From assembly GCF_015351765.1 (NCBI RefSeq), contig NZ_JADKQA010000002.1:206913-270912 (forward strand): a stretch of 64,000 bases of DNA, in the 5' to 3' direction. A program made the translations under genes and the position numbers. Positions 17,324-26,028 of the stretch are shown here, one piece after another. The DNA comes from Clostridium vitabionis (GTDB lineage: Bacteria; Bacillota; Clostridia; Lachnospirales; Lachnospiraceae). The notes under the pieces were generated by a model, which saw only the letters and a program-made list of their open reading frames with translations, did not search any database and was not told the origin of the DNA. Each line of letters starts with the position of its first letter. Positions within the stretch are counted from its first letter, which is position 1.

Positions 17324-18403
17324 ATGACGGATACTCAGAAAAAAATCTTGGATGTCGCCGATGGCACGGATATCCATAGCGGGCAAAATATCCAGGATAC
17401 AAAAAACACGAGTAATATAAAGAATACGCAAAACACGAAAAATACACAGATTACGCAAAATACTCAAAACGCGCAAGATGGAAAACCCACCAGGAATTCA
17501 TCAAAATCCTTCTGGAATCCCAGAACCCGGGGTAAGCTTGGGGATTTCCTCTGCATTGTCCCGGCGTTGATCCTGCTGGCCATTTTTGTATACTACCCGA
17601 TCGTAAAGCTTTTCCAGATCAGCCTGACGGACTGGAACCTGCTGAACGATACCTGGCATTTTGTCGGGCTCAAGAACTGGAAATGGCTCTTCCAGGGCAG
17701 CGGCTCCAAATATCTCTGGAATTCCCTGAAGGTAACCTTCCTGTACTCGATCGGTGAGCTGACGGTCACGATCGTGGGCGGCATGCTCTTCGCCCTGCTT
17801 TTTAACCGGATGACCAAGTCATTCAGTGCGATGCGGGCGATCGTCTTCATGCCGAAATATGTGGCGATGTCTTCCGCTGCCGTGATCTTCCTTTGGATCC
17901 TCAATACAGAATCCGGTGTCCTGAACTATTTTCTCGGATTTCTCGGCATTTCCCCGGTTGACTGGCTGAACCAGAAATCGACGGCGCTGCCCTCTGTCCT
18001 GATGCTCACCGGATGGCGCTGCATCGGCTACGGCATGATGATCTATCTGGCGGCGATGGCCGGTATTTCCAAGGATTATTATGAGGCATCTTCCCTGGAT
18101 GGGGCAAATGGGCGCCAGCAGTTTTTTAAGATCACGCTTCCGCTCCTGGGACCGACGACGCTGTTTCTCTTTGTCACGACATTCCTCTCGTCCATGAAGG
18201 TTTTCCAGTCGGTAGATATCCTGACATCCGGAGGCCCGGACCGGGCAACCGAGGTGTTTGTCTACCTGATTTACCGCTACGCGATGGTTGATTTCCGCAT
18301 GGATCGCGCTTCTACCGCCGCGGTTATGTTCTTCCTGATCCTTCTCGTGATCACTGTCGTGACGATGAAGGTCAGCAAAGGGCACATCACGTATGATTCT
18401 TGA
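17324..18403 (+). CDS. ABC importer permease, UgpA/MalF type
   Basis: 359 residues, six membrane helices from about residue 75. The EAA cytoplasmic loop (YYEASSLDGANGRQQF, near residues 249-264) contacts the ATPase. Unusually, residues about 20-55 form a polar tail of repeated Asn-Thr-Gln/Lys triplets (NTKNTQITQNTQ) ahead of the first helix, in a more AT-rich stretch than the rest. GAGGAG sits about ten bases before the ATG. Confidence 0.85.
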   Translation: MTDTQKKILDVADGTDIHSGQNIQDTKNTSNIKNTQNTKNTQITQNTQNAQDGKPTRNSSKSFWNPRTRGKLGDFLCIVPALILLAIFVYYPIVKLFQISLTDWNLLNDTWHFVGLKNWKWLFQGSGSKYLWNSLKVTFLYSIGELTVTIVGGMLFALLFNRMTKSFSAMRAIVFMPKYVAMSSAAVIFLWILNTESGVLNYFLGFLGISPVDWLNQKSTALPSVLMLTGWRCIGYGMMIYLAAMAGISKDYYEASSLDGANGRQQFFKITLPLLGPTTLFLFVTTFLSSMKVFQSVDILTSGGPDRATEVFVYLIYRYAMVDFRMDRASTAAVMFFLILLVITVVTMKVSKGHITYDS

Positions 18404-18483
18404 TCGATAACTGTTCAGCACATATTATGGAACAGAGGTTCTGAACAGTTGCCTTGAAGTTTTTATCTGGAAAGGACAGGTTT

Positions 18484-19377
18484 ATGGCGAAAAAGGAAAT
18501 TGCCGTGGACACAGACGGAAAGCAGTTTGTTGTCAAGAAGCATAAAAAGAAAAAGACGGCATTGTGGTGGCTCCAGGGCATTGTCGCGGTGCTCGTGACG
18601 CTGGTCATGGTTTTCCCGCTGTACTGGATGATCACCACCTCAATTAAGTCTGCCGAGGAAGTGCAGCTGCCGTTTCCGACGCTTTTCCCGCATTCCTTTC
18701 ATCCGGAAAATTACCTGTATGTCCTTCAGAAGGCCAATTTTCTGAAGTATTACTGGAATACCATCGTCATGACGGCGGGGATTCTGATTTCCCAGGTCGT
18801 TACCGGTGTTCTGGCGGCCTATGGCTTCGCCAGGGGGAGTTTTAAGGGAAGGGACTTTTTCTTCTATATTGTTCTCGGGGCGCTGATGATCCCGCTTCAG
18901 GTGACCTTTATCCCGATTTACATTATGTGTTCTGCATGGCACCTGAACGATACTTATCTGGGACTGATCCTCCCGGAAGCGGTCTCTGCCTACTATATCT
19001 TCATGCTGAGAAACAGTTTCCTGTCCATCGACCAGAGTTATCTTGATGCCGGGAAAATTGACGGGCTGGGACGGCTCGGCTGCATCCTGCATGTCCTGGT
19101 GCCGATGTCCAAGGCGAGCATCTACACGATCACCCTGGTGACCTTTACCAATGGGTGGAACGCGTATTTCTGGCCGAAAATTATTGCCGGAAATGAAGTC
19201 CGCCGGGTGCTGACGGTCGGCCTCGCCTATCTCAAGAATACGTATGCCGGGCAGACGGTATCGAATTATCATCAGATCATGGCCGGCGCGGTTCTCGCCA
19301 TCCTGCCGGTGGTGATCCTGTTCTTCATTTTCCAGAAATATATGATGACGGGATATTCCAAGGCCGCGATGAAATAA
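18484..19377 (+). CDS. ABC importer permease, UgpE/MalG type
   Basis: 297 residues; ATG 18484 follows AAAGGACAGG and drops a ten-residue spurious extension. Six membrane helices and the EAA loop YLDAGKIDGLGRLGCILH. It pairs with the upstream permease to form the channel. The N-terminus is short and basic (HKKKKTALWW). Confidence 0.85.
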   Translation: MAKKEIAVDTDGKQFVVKKHKKKKTALWWLQGIVAVLVTLVMVFPLYWMITTSIKSAEEVQLPFPTLFPHSFHPENYLYVLQKANFLKYYWNTIVMTAGILISQVVTGVLAAYGFARGSFKGRDFFFYIVLGALMIPLQVTFIPIYIMCSAWHLNDTYLGLILPEAVSAYYIFMLRNSFLSIDQSYLDAGKIDGLGRLGCILHVLVPMSKASIYTITLVTFTNGWNAYFWPKIIAGNEVRRVLTVGLAYLKNTYAGQTVSNYHQIMAGAVLAILPVVILFFIFQKYMMTGYSKAAMK

Positions 19378-19421
19378 CATGCGTGCAGGAAATAGGAAAC
19401 AGGAAGAAGGAAAGAAGTTTC

Positions 19422-20435
19422 ATGGAGTATATTACCGAAACAACCAGGCAGTATAAGGCAAATCTGCACAGCCACAGCAATATTTCCGACGGGACACTCA
19501 CCCCGGAGGAGATGGCGGATATTTACCGGGAACACGGTTATTCCATCCTGGCGATCACTGATCACGAAGCGCCGGCAGCCCATCAGGATCTGAACCGGCC
19601 GGGATTCCAGATGATTACCGGGTATGAGGCGTATATCCGCAGCGATTCCCTCTGCCGGTTTGATCCCTTCCGCCCGGAAATTCACCTGAACCTGATCGCC
19701 AAGGATCCGGCGAATGTCACCTATATCGGCTATGATGCCAAGTTCTGCAAATATCTCCCGCATGAAGCGGCGGAGAAGCTTCCGCAGGCCGGAGCGGGAA
19801 TCCGGCGGTACAACAGGGAGTACCTGCAGGAATTTATCCGGACAGCCAATGAGGCAGGTTATCTGGTCTCCATGAACCACCCGGTGTGGTCGCAGGAATC
19901 AGAAAGTATGCTGCTTGGCCTCAAGGGGTGCTACAGCCTGGAGATCTATAATACGGGATCCTGGTGCATCAACGGCGGGGAGCTCAATACAGGGCTCTAT
20001 GATGCTTATCTTCGGAATGGTTCCATGATCTACTGTCATGGCGCTGATGACAATCATAACAAAAAGCCGCTGGACGACCTGCTCTCGGATTCCTTCGGCG
20101 CCTGGACGCAGGTTCTGGCAAAGGATTTATCCTATGCTTCGGTGATTCACGCGCTGGAAAATGGGGATTTTTACGCCTCGACAGGCCCGAGTATCCGGGT
20201 GCTGGCTATGAATGGCGGCCATGTCCATGTGGAATGTTCCCCGGCGCAGAGAATCCTGCTTGTGCGCAGCATGAAGCGGTGCCAGAATGCGTACCGGCCG
20301 GACGGATCAGATATCACCTCAGCGGATTTTGACCTGCCGGAGCAGGAAACTCCCTATGCGTATATTATCGTAATGGACCGGTATGGCCATCAGGCGCACA
20401 CCAGGGCATTTACCAGGACAGAGCTCGGGCTGTGA
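19422..20435 (+). CDS. PHP-domain phosphoesterase
   Basis: 337 residues; start chosen after GAAGGAAAG. The metal-binding PHP motifs are complete: NLHSHSNISDGTLTPEE, AITDHE, SMNHPVWSQ and YCHGADDNHN. PHP enzymes are metal-dependent phosphomono- or diesterases. There is no signal peptide, so it acts in the cytoplasm, probably on the solute imported by this operon, much as UgpQ does in glycerophosphodiester systems. The exact substrate is unknown. Confidence 0.8.
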   Translation: MEYITETTRQYKANLHSHSNISDGTLTPEEMADIYREHGYSILAITDHEAPAAHQDLNRPGFQMITGYEAYIRSDSLCRFDPFRPEIHLNLIAKDPANVTYIGYDAKFCKYLPHEAAEKLPQAGAGIRRYNREYLQEFIRTANEAGYLVSMNHPVWSQESESMLLGLKGCYSLEIYNTGSWCINGGELNTGLYDAYLRNGSMIYCHGADDNHNKKPLDDLLSDSFGAWTQVLAKDLSYASVIHALENGDFYASTGPSIRVLAMNGGHVHVECSPAQRILLVRSMKRCQNAYRPDGSDITSADFDLPEQETPYAYIIVMDRYGHQAHTRAFTRTELGL

Positions 20436-20460
20436 CGGAAAGCCCGAGGGAGGAAGTGCG

Positions 20461-21612
20461 ATGCGGAAAATGATCTTGTCGCTCATTCTGGTCTCCGGGC
20501 TCATCGCCTGCGGGCGGGCACCGGCTTCGGCAGGGAGCTATGCAGGTACCCGCCTGGCTCCGGCAGAGAGCATGGGAGGCACTGGTTCGGGAGATGCAGC
20601 CCCGGCGGAGAGTTCTTCCGCACTGCGCCTGTCTCAGAGCCGGACAGTTTACCGGGAGATTGATCGGGAAAAGGTGGCATACCCGGAGTTTTTTGCCAAG
20701 GCAGAACCATTTGCTACGATTCCCGGATTGAAGGAGGGGATGACACCGCAGGGAATGGGCGTTGACCAGTCCAGTGGGAAGACTTTCATCTCGAGTTATG
20801 CCGGAGATAATCTTCCATCGGCAGTCACGGTACTCAGTGCGGATGGGCAGTTCTCCGGGGAGCGGTTTCTGTACCGCCAGAATGGAGAAGCCTTTTCCGG
20901 ACATGTCGGTGGCCTGGCGGTGGCGGAGGACACGCTGTATCTTTCCGACCAGCTGGATCATGACGGCGGCTTCAGCATCGTCCCATTTTCCCTGGGGGAT
21001 TTTACCGAAGCTGGAAGCCGGAACCTGGAACTCTCTGGAAGCATAACCCTTCCGGTATCGCCTTCTTTCCTGAACTATTCGGAGGGATATCTGTGGGCAG
21101 GGAATTTTTACTATCCGGACGCCGGGTATGATCTGGGCGGAATCATGAAGGAAACGACACCTTCTGACGGGGAAGAGATGGGGACATATATTTTGGGATA
21201 TGACCTGTCCTCCCAGGGAAGCGCCCGTATGCGGGAAACGGGGCCGGACGGTTATCCGGTTCCGGATGTCGTGCTGGCAGCGACAGACCGGATTCAGGGG
21301 ATGACTGTCCTGCCGGATCATTCCATCCTGCTCAGCCAGTCCTACGGGAGGAAAAATCCTTCCGCGCTGCTGCACTACGCGCCACCGGAAAAAGAAGGGC
21401 AGAAGACGGCATTTTCCGTTGGAAGCGCGAAGGTTGAGGGCTATGTCCTGGACAGCCGGCTGCTTCTGGAAAACATCACCGCGCCGCCGATGACAGAGGC
21501 CGTCGCTGCATTGCCGGGCGGGATCGTCCAGGTGAATTTTGAATCCGGCGCCATGCGGTACGATGACGGCAGGGACAGGACAGACCAGCTCTGGCGGATG
21601 AAGCTGGAGTAG
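20461..21612 (+). CDS. Lipoprotein with beta-propeller-like body, function unknown
   Basis: 383 residues. ATG 20461 follows GAGGGAGGAAG. Signal with lipobox LIACGR (Cys 18), then a Ser/Ala/Gly linker. The body has repeated segments of the YncE/propeller type (MTPQGMGVDQSSGKTFISSY, VGGLAVAEDTLYLSDQ, IQGMTVLPDHSILLSQS). It is outward facing and co-transcribed with the importer, so it may bind or process the solute or sense it. No catalytic motif is recognised. Confidence 0.6.
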   Translation: MRKMILSLILVSGLIACGRAPASAGSYAGTRLAPAESMGGTGSGDAAPAESSSALRLSQSRTVYREIDREKVAYPEFFAKAEPFATIPGLKEGMTPQGMGVDQSSGKTFISSYAGDNLPSAVTVLSADGQFSGERFLYRQNGEAFSGHVGGLAVAEDTLYLSDQLDHDGGFSIVPFSLGDFTEAGSRNLELSGSITLPVSPSFLNYSEGYLWAGNFYYPDAGYDLGGIMKETTPSDGEEMGTYILGYDLSSQGSARMRETGPDGYPVPDVVLAATDRIQGMTVLPDHSILLSQSYGRKNPSALLHYAPPEKEGQKTAFSVGSAKVEGYVLDSRLLLENITAPPMTEAVAALPGGIVQVNFESGAMRYDDGRDRTDQLWRMKLE

Positions 21613-21644
21613 GTATGACTTTTGAACATTTTATGGAGGGGAAT

Positions 21645-22760
21645 ATGGCAAGCATCAGCTGCAAACATATCTATAAGGTTTACTCGGGCAATGTGACCGC
21701 TGTCCGGGATTTCAATCTCGATATTGCCGACAGGGAGTTTGTTGTCTTCGTCGGCCCGTCCGGCTGCGGTAAATCCACAACGCTCCGGATGATCGCCGGC
21801 CTTGAGGAGATTACCCAGGGGGAAATGTACATCGGCGACCGCCTGATCAATGACGTTTCGCCGAAAGACCGGGATATCGCGATGGTTTTCCAGAATTACG
21901 CGCTGTATCCGCACATGACGGTTTACAAAAATATGGCCTTCGGCCTGGAGCTCCGGAAGGTTCCCCGGGATGAGATCGACCGGAGAGTCCGGGAGGCGGC
22001 AAAGGTGCTGCAGATCGAGCAGTATCTCGACCGGAAGCCGAAGGCACTATCCGGCGGTCAGAGACAGCGTGTTGCCCTGGGGCGTGCCATGGTCAGGAAT
22101 CCGGCGGTCTTTCTTCTGGATGAGCCGCTCAGCAACCTGGACGCAAAACTCCGGACCAGCATGAGGACGGAGATTATCAAGCTGCACAAGCGCCTTAAGA
22201 CCACCTTCGTCTATGTCACCCATGACCAGACCGAAGCGATGACGATGGGAGACCGGATTGTCGTGATGAAGGACGGGATGATCCAGCAGGTGGATACCCC
22301 GCAGAACCTGTATGACAAACCATGCAATCTCTTTGTCGCCGGGTTCATCGGAAGCCCGCAGATCAATTTCCTGGATGGCGTCCTCGAGAGAAGCGGAGAA
22401 CAGTGGTCAGTCAATCTCGGCGGGACAGTGATCCCCCTGGATCCCGAGAAGACAAAGGCATGTGCCGGATTAAAGGATCATGAGGGGAAAACCGTGGTTC
22501 TGGGCATCCGCCCGGAGGACATCAAGAATGATGAGGAATTCCTGGAGCGGCACAGCAATGCCAGGTTCCAGGCACAGGTGGAATTGTCGGAGATGATGGG
22601 CGCGGAGACATATCTCTATATGCTTTACCAGGGCACCAATCTCATGGCAAGGGTTGCCCCATTTGCCTCGGCGCATCGGGGCGATACAATCACAGTCGCG
22701 ATGAACAACAAGAAGATTCATCTTTTTGACAAGGAGACTGAACTGGCGATCATGAATTGA
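21645..22760 (+). CDS. ABC importer ATPase, MsmX/UgpC type
   Basis: 371 residues; ATG 21645 follows GGAGGGGAAT. Walker A GPSGCGKST, signature LSGGQRQRVALGRAM, Walker B VFLLDEPLSNLDAKLR, H-loop VTHDQTEAMTMG, and a C-terminal regulatory OB/TOBE region from about residue 235. It powers the two permeases of this operon. Its last bases overlap the end of the opposing gene by 11 bases. Confidence 0.9.
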   Translation: MASISCKHIYKVYSGNVTAVRDFNLDIADREFVVFVGPSGCGKSTTLRMIAGLEEITQGEMYIGDRLINDVSPKDRDIAMVFQNYALYPHMTVYKNMAFGLELRKVPRDEIDRRVREAAKVLQIEQYLDRKPKALSGGQRQRVALGRAMVRNPAVFLLDEPLSNLDAKLRTSMRTEIIKLHKRLKTTFVYVTHDQTEAMTMGDRIVVMKDGMIQQVDTPQNLYDKPCNLFVAGFIGSPQINFLDGVLERSGEQWSVNLGGTVIPLDPEKTKACAGLKDHEGKTVVLGIRPEDIKNDEEFLERHSNARFQAQVELSEMMGAETYLYMLYQGTNLMARVAPFASAHRGDTITVAMNNKKIHLFDKETELAIMN

Positions 22761-23442
22761 CCGGGGAAAATGCCCATTCGATGAAGCGGGCGAGTTCCCC
22801 GGCGTGCGGGGCATATAGGGGTGCGAACAGATAGTATTCCTTGGGGACGCCTCCGGCATCCCGCAGAAAGCGGGAATTCCTCATGGAAAGCGCATAGTAG
22901 CAGCAAGAGCCGTCGTCCTGTGTCTCGGAGAGCATATCGGGCTTAAGCGCTTCAAAGGTATCCCCTGGAAGGATCCGATCGAGGGACATCATCGGAAGCT
23001 GGCCATGAAACTCATCAAGCACGGATTTTTCGGTGATGGTAAAGTCCAGGCTGTGGGTTGTGATCTCGGCGATGATTTTGCCGCGGCTAGCCGATGCGAT
23101 CTCTGCAGCCTGACCGTTCTCGTCGATATACAGCCCGTCGTCGAGGAGGATGATTTCTCCTTTCCGCCTTCCGATGAAATCCCCGTATTCCCTGGCGATC
23201 TCCTGCGCGGGGAAGCGGTTAAAATCGTCATTGGTGATGAGGCCGTCCAGCAGAACAGTTTTCCGGCTGTTCTGCCATGCCTGCATCCCCAGAAGGAAGA
23301 TGCCAAAGACCAGAAATAGAGCCAGAAAATGGAATTTATAATAGTAAAGAATATAGCTGATCTTCTGGCGCGCGCTCATTTTCGAGAGCTTTTGGCGTTC
23401 TGACCGATACCAGCGGGTGAATTTATCAGGAAATTGCATCAT
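22750..23442 (-). CDS. Membrane-anchored protein of unknown function
   Basis: 230 residues, start at 23442 after AAAGGAG. A basic, cytoplasmic N-terminus (about 35 residues), one membrane helix (FHFLALFLVFGIFLLGMQ), then an outside domain of about 170 residues with no motif I recognise. Similar single-helix proteins with an SxRQKISYI-type start are common in Lachnospiraceae. It is divergent from yesL with only 40 bases between the two start codons. Its stop overlaps the end of the ABC ATPase gene. Confidence 0.6.
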   Translation of the reverse strand: MMQFPDKFTRWYRSERQKLSKMSARQKISYILYYYKFHFLALFLVFGIFLLGMQAWQNSRKTVLLDGLITNDDFNRFPAQEIAREYGDFIGRRKGEIILLDDGLYIDENGQAAEIASASRGKIIAEITTHSLDFTITEKSVLDEFHGQLPMMSLDRILPGDTFEALKPDMLSETQDDGSCCYYALSMRNSRFLRDAGGVPKEYYLFAPLYAPHAGELARFIEWAFSPVNS

Positions 23443-23482
23443 ACAGGCTCCTTTTTCCGTCATCTATGGAGGTAATTATAGC

Positions 23483-24097
23483 ATGCGCCAGTTTTTTAAT
23501 CCAGAAAATGCCTTTTGGAATTTTGTTGGCAAGCTGGCTGACGCAACGATGCTTTCGATTTTATGGCTGGTCACGAGCCTTCCGATCGTTACGCTCGGCG
23601 CGTCCACGGCGGCATTCTATGATTTTACGATGAAGGCAGTCCGGGATCAGGAAGATATGCTTTTTCACGGATATTTTGCCGCGCTGAAAAGGCACTGGAA
23701 GAAGGGAACCATCCTTGGCTTTTTCGCCGCACTGGGCATCCTGTTCTTTACTGTGGATTTCGCGGCGGCGGTCCGCTTCGGGCAGAGCGCCCAGGGAAAA
23801 TGCGGGGGGCTTGCTCTTCTGGTTTTTCTTCTTGTGATGGCGGTGCTGTTTCTCAGCATCGTGATGTATGCGATGGGGCTTCTGGTGACCTTCGGGCATC
23901 CGGTAAAAAAGATCCTTCATGACGCTCCGGCCTTTGCCTTCCAGAACCTGCCGGCTACGCTGATTCTGATGGGAATCATTGCCGGGTCTTTTGTCCTGTT
24001 TTACTTTCTGAGCGGATTTTTCTTTTTCTGGGTTGGTGCCGCAATCTTCCTTTCCTCGTATCTGCTGAATGCTGTTTTCCAGAGGAGGGCGGTATAA
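23483..24097 (+). CDS. yesL: YesL-family (DUF624) membrane protein
   Basis: 204 residues with five predicted helices. The N-terminus ENAFWNFVGKLADATMLSIL and the following LPIVTLGASTAAFYDFTMK are typical of YesL. Members sit beside sugar ABC importers and two-component systems in Firmicutes; their role is unknown. GGAGGT lies eleven bases before the ATG. Its promoter must overlap the divergent gene. Confidence 0.85.
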   Translation: MRQFFNPENAFWNFVGKLADATMLSILWLVTSLPIVTLGASTAAFYDFTMKAVRDQEDMLFHGYFAALKRHWKKGTILGFFAALGILFFTVDFAAAVRFGQSAQGKCGGLALLVFLLVMAVLFLSIVMYAMGLLVTFGHPVKKILHDAPAFAFQNLPATLILMGIIAGSFVLFYFLSGFFFFWVGAAIFLSSYLLNAVFQRRAV

Positions 24098-24124
24098 GGG
24101 GGGATGGGAGGCCGGATCAAAATG

Positions 24125-24166
24125 GGGCTGCCCCCGGTTCATGCTTTCATGAATCGGGGGCAGCCC
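24125..24166. terminator. Two-way terminator between yesL and a MATE gene
   Basis: GGGCTGCCCCCG (24125-24136) pairs with CGGGGGCAGCCC (24155-24166) and the inner TTCATG/CATGAA continues the stem to 19 pairs. T-rich on the leftward side (CATTTTG). Confidence 0.75.
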
Positions 24167-24263
24167 AGTCTGGTATATTGCGTTTCTTTGACCGGTTGGC
24201 CATCCTCGGGTTCCGGGCAGACGCTCTTCCGGGATTTCGGCTGTCCTCAGTCTTCTCCCGGGA

Positions 24264-25646
24264 TCAGTCCTCCCCGATCTTTTCTTCCCGGTAAACCTTA
24301 CGGAAGAAGGTGATCGACAGGATAAAGGAGACAATCTCGGCAATGAGGAAGGCAAACCAGACCATCGTGACGTCGCCGAGGCGGGAGATCAGCCAGGCAA
24401 CGGGCAGGAGGACCACCAGCTGGCGCCCGACGGAGACGATCAGTGAGTACCAGCTCTGGGAAAATGCCTGGAAAACGGAACCCATCACGATGCTCGCCGC
24501 CGCCAGCGGGAAGGAGAGGCTGATAATGCGGAGCGCGGGCCTGCCGATGCGGATCATGTCCGGGGAGGCGTTGAACATTCCGAGGAGTGCGTCCGGGAAC
24601 AGGTGGAAGATCAGGGTGCCGATCAGCATGACCAGGACGGCCAGCATCAGGGAAAATTTCAGTGTCTCGCGGATTCTGGGCTTCTTCCGGGCACCGTAAT
24701 TGTAGGCGATGACCGGGATAATCCCGTTGTTCAGGCCGAATACCGGCATGAAGAAAAAGCTCTGGAGCTTGAAATATACGCCGAAAACGGCGACCGCGGT
24801 GGTGGCGACTGCCGTGAAGGTGCCGAGAATCTGGTTCATGCCGTAGGTCATGACAGAGCCGATGGCCATCATCAGGATGGATGGCACGCCAACGTAGTAG
24901 ATGCGGCCGATCACTTCGCGTTTCGGGTGGAAGACAGAACGGAGGGAGAGCATGATGTCCGCATTTTTCTTAAGATTCAGTGTGAGCCCGATGACTGACG
25001 CCACGCACTGGCCAAGTACCGTCGCATAGGCGGCTCCGGGGACGCCGAGCTTCGGGAAGCCGAAGAGGCCGAAGATCATGATCGGGTCAAAGATAATGTT
25101 GATGACGGCGCCGGTGATCTGGGAGGCCATGCTGTAGATGGTTCGCCCGGTTGCCTGGAGGAGCCGTTCGAAGGTGATCTGGAAAAATACGCCGATGGAC
25201 AGCAGGGAGCAGATGCGGATATATTCCGTGCCGTAGTTGACGATGACGGCATCGCCGGTCTGGGAGGCGATGAAGGCCTGGGCGCCGAAGATGCCGATCA
25301 GGACGAAGACCAGCCAGTTCATGATGGCGAGGAAAATGCCGTTGTTCGCGGCATCATTTGCCCGGGCGAAGCGCCGCTCCCCGAGGGAGGTGGAGAGCAG
25401 GGCATTGATGCCGACACCGGTTCCGGAGGCCAGGGCGATCATGAGGTTCTGGAGCGGGAAGGCCAGAGTGACCGCGGTCAGAGCCTGTTCCCCGATCTGC
25501 GCGACGAAAATGCTGTCCACGATGTTGTAGAGTGCCTGTACCAGCATGGAGATCATCATCGGCAGGGACATGGAGATGACCAGTTCCTTGACCGGCATGG
25601 TTCCCATGCGGTTTTCTTTTCGCTCGTTTGAAACGTTGTTTTCCAT
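24264..25646 (-). CDS. MATE-family multidrug/organic cation exporter
   Basis: 460 residues, twelve helices. ATG at 25646 follows AAAGGAAC. The MATE N-lobe start (SLPMMISMLVQALYNIVDSI) and the matching C-lobe start (GVPSILMMAIGSVMTYGMNQIL) are clear, placing it in the DinF/NorM-like group of Clostridia. It exports cationic drugs or metabolites using a sodium or proton gradient. It is divergent from a second, only distantly similar, MATE gene. Confidence 0.85.
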   Translation of the reverse strand: MENNVSNERKENRMGTMPVKELVISMSLPMMISMLVQALYNIVDSIFVAQIGEQALTAVTLAFPLQNLMIALASGTGVGINALLSTSLGERRFARANDAANNGIFLAIMNWLVFVLIGIFGAQAFIASQTGDAVIVNYGTEYIRICSLLSIGVFFQITFERLLQATGRTIYSMASQITGAVINIIFDPIMIFGLFGFPKLGVPGAAYATVLGQCVASVIGLTLNLKKNADIMLSLRSVFHPKREVIGRIYYVGVPSILMMAIGSVMTYGMNQILGTFTAVATTAVAVFGVYFKLQSFFFMPVFGLNNGIIPVIAYNYGARKKPRIRETLKFSLMLAVLVMLIGTLIFHLFPDALLGMFNASPDMIRIGRPALRIISLSFPLAAASIVMGSVFQAFSQSWYSLIVSVGRQLVVLLPVAWLISRLGDVTMVWFAFLIAEIVSFILSITFFRKVYREEKIGED

Positions 25647-25707
25647 GAATGTTCCTTTACTGAAGACAATTTCTGGAGCCGCAGCCCAATTGGTAACGCA
25701 AACTATT

Positions 25708-25736
25708 ATTATAGGGAAGATTCCCGCGCTTCGCAA
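25708..25736 (-). promoter_or_regulatory. Promoter of the leftward MATE gene
   Basis: On the minus strand TTGCGA (25736-25731), 17 bases, TATAAT (25713-25708). Confidence 0.6.
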
Positions 25737-25863
25737 GAGCTTTTTGGCGCGGAAACACGGTTTCCACGCGGCTGTCGGCTGCAGGCTGGGCATATCCCGG
25801 CAGATCCATGGGGTTTCCGGATGGCTGTGCGGCAAGTCCGTGGCATTTCTCCGGGAAACATGG

Positions 25864-26020
25864 TATATTTCTTTTTGTATCCGCGGCGCCAAGCGGACGG
25901 GCACGGCTGCCGCGCTGCCGCGGGGGCTGCCGGGCGCAGCTGTCTGCCGCGGAGGCTGCGGCAGACGGGAGGCTGTGCCGGGCAGAGCCGGGAAGAAAGC
26001 TGGGAACATGGTGGGAAAGG
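25864..26020 (+). other. GC-rich leader of the rightward MATE gene
   Basis: TGGTATATT (25861-25869) could be an extended -10. The following leader is very GC rich with a perfect stem GTCTGCCGC/GCGGCAGAC (25942-25950 with 25958-25966). I recognise no riboswitch class. The rest of this 382-base divergent gap shows nothing else. Confidence 0.3.
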
Positions 26021-26028
26021 ACGGGCAG

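Noticed and set aside
25546-26028. Longer N-terminus for the rightward MATE protein
   Set aside because: It would overlap the divergent MATE gene and promoter and reads as low-quality Gly/Ala/Arg-rich sequence.
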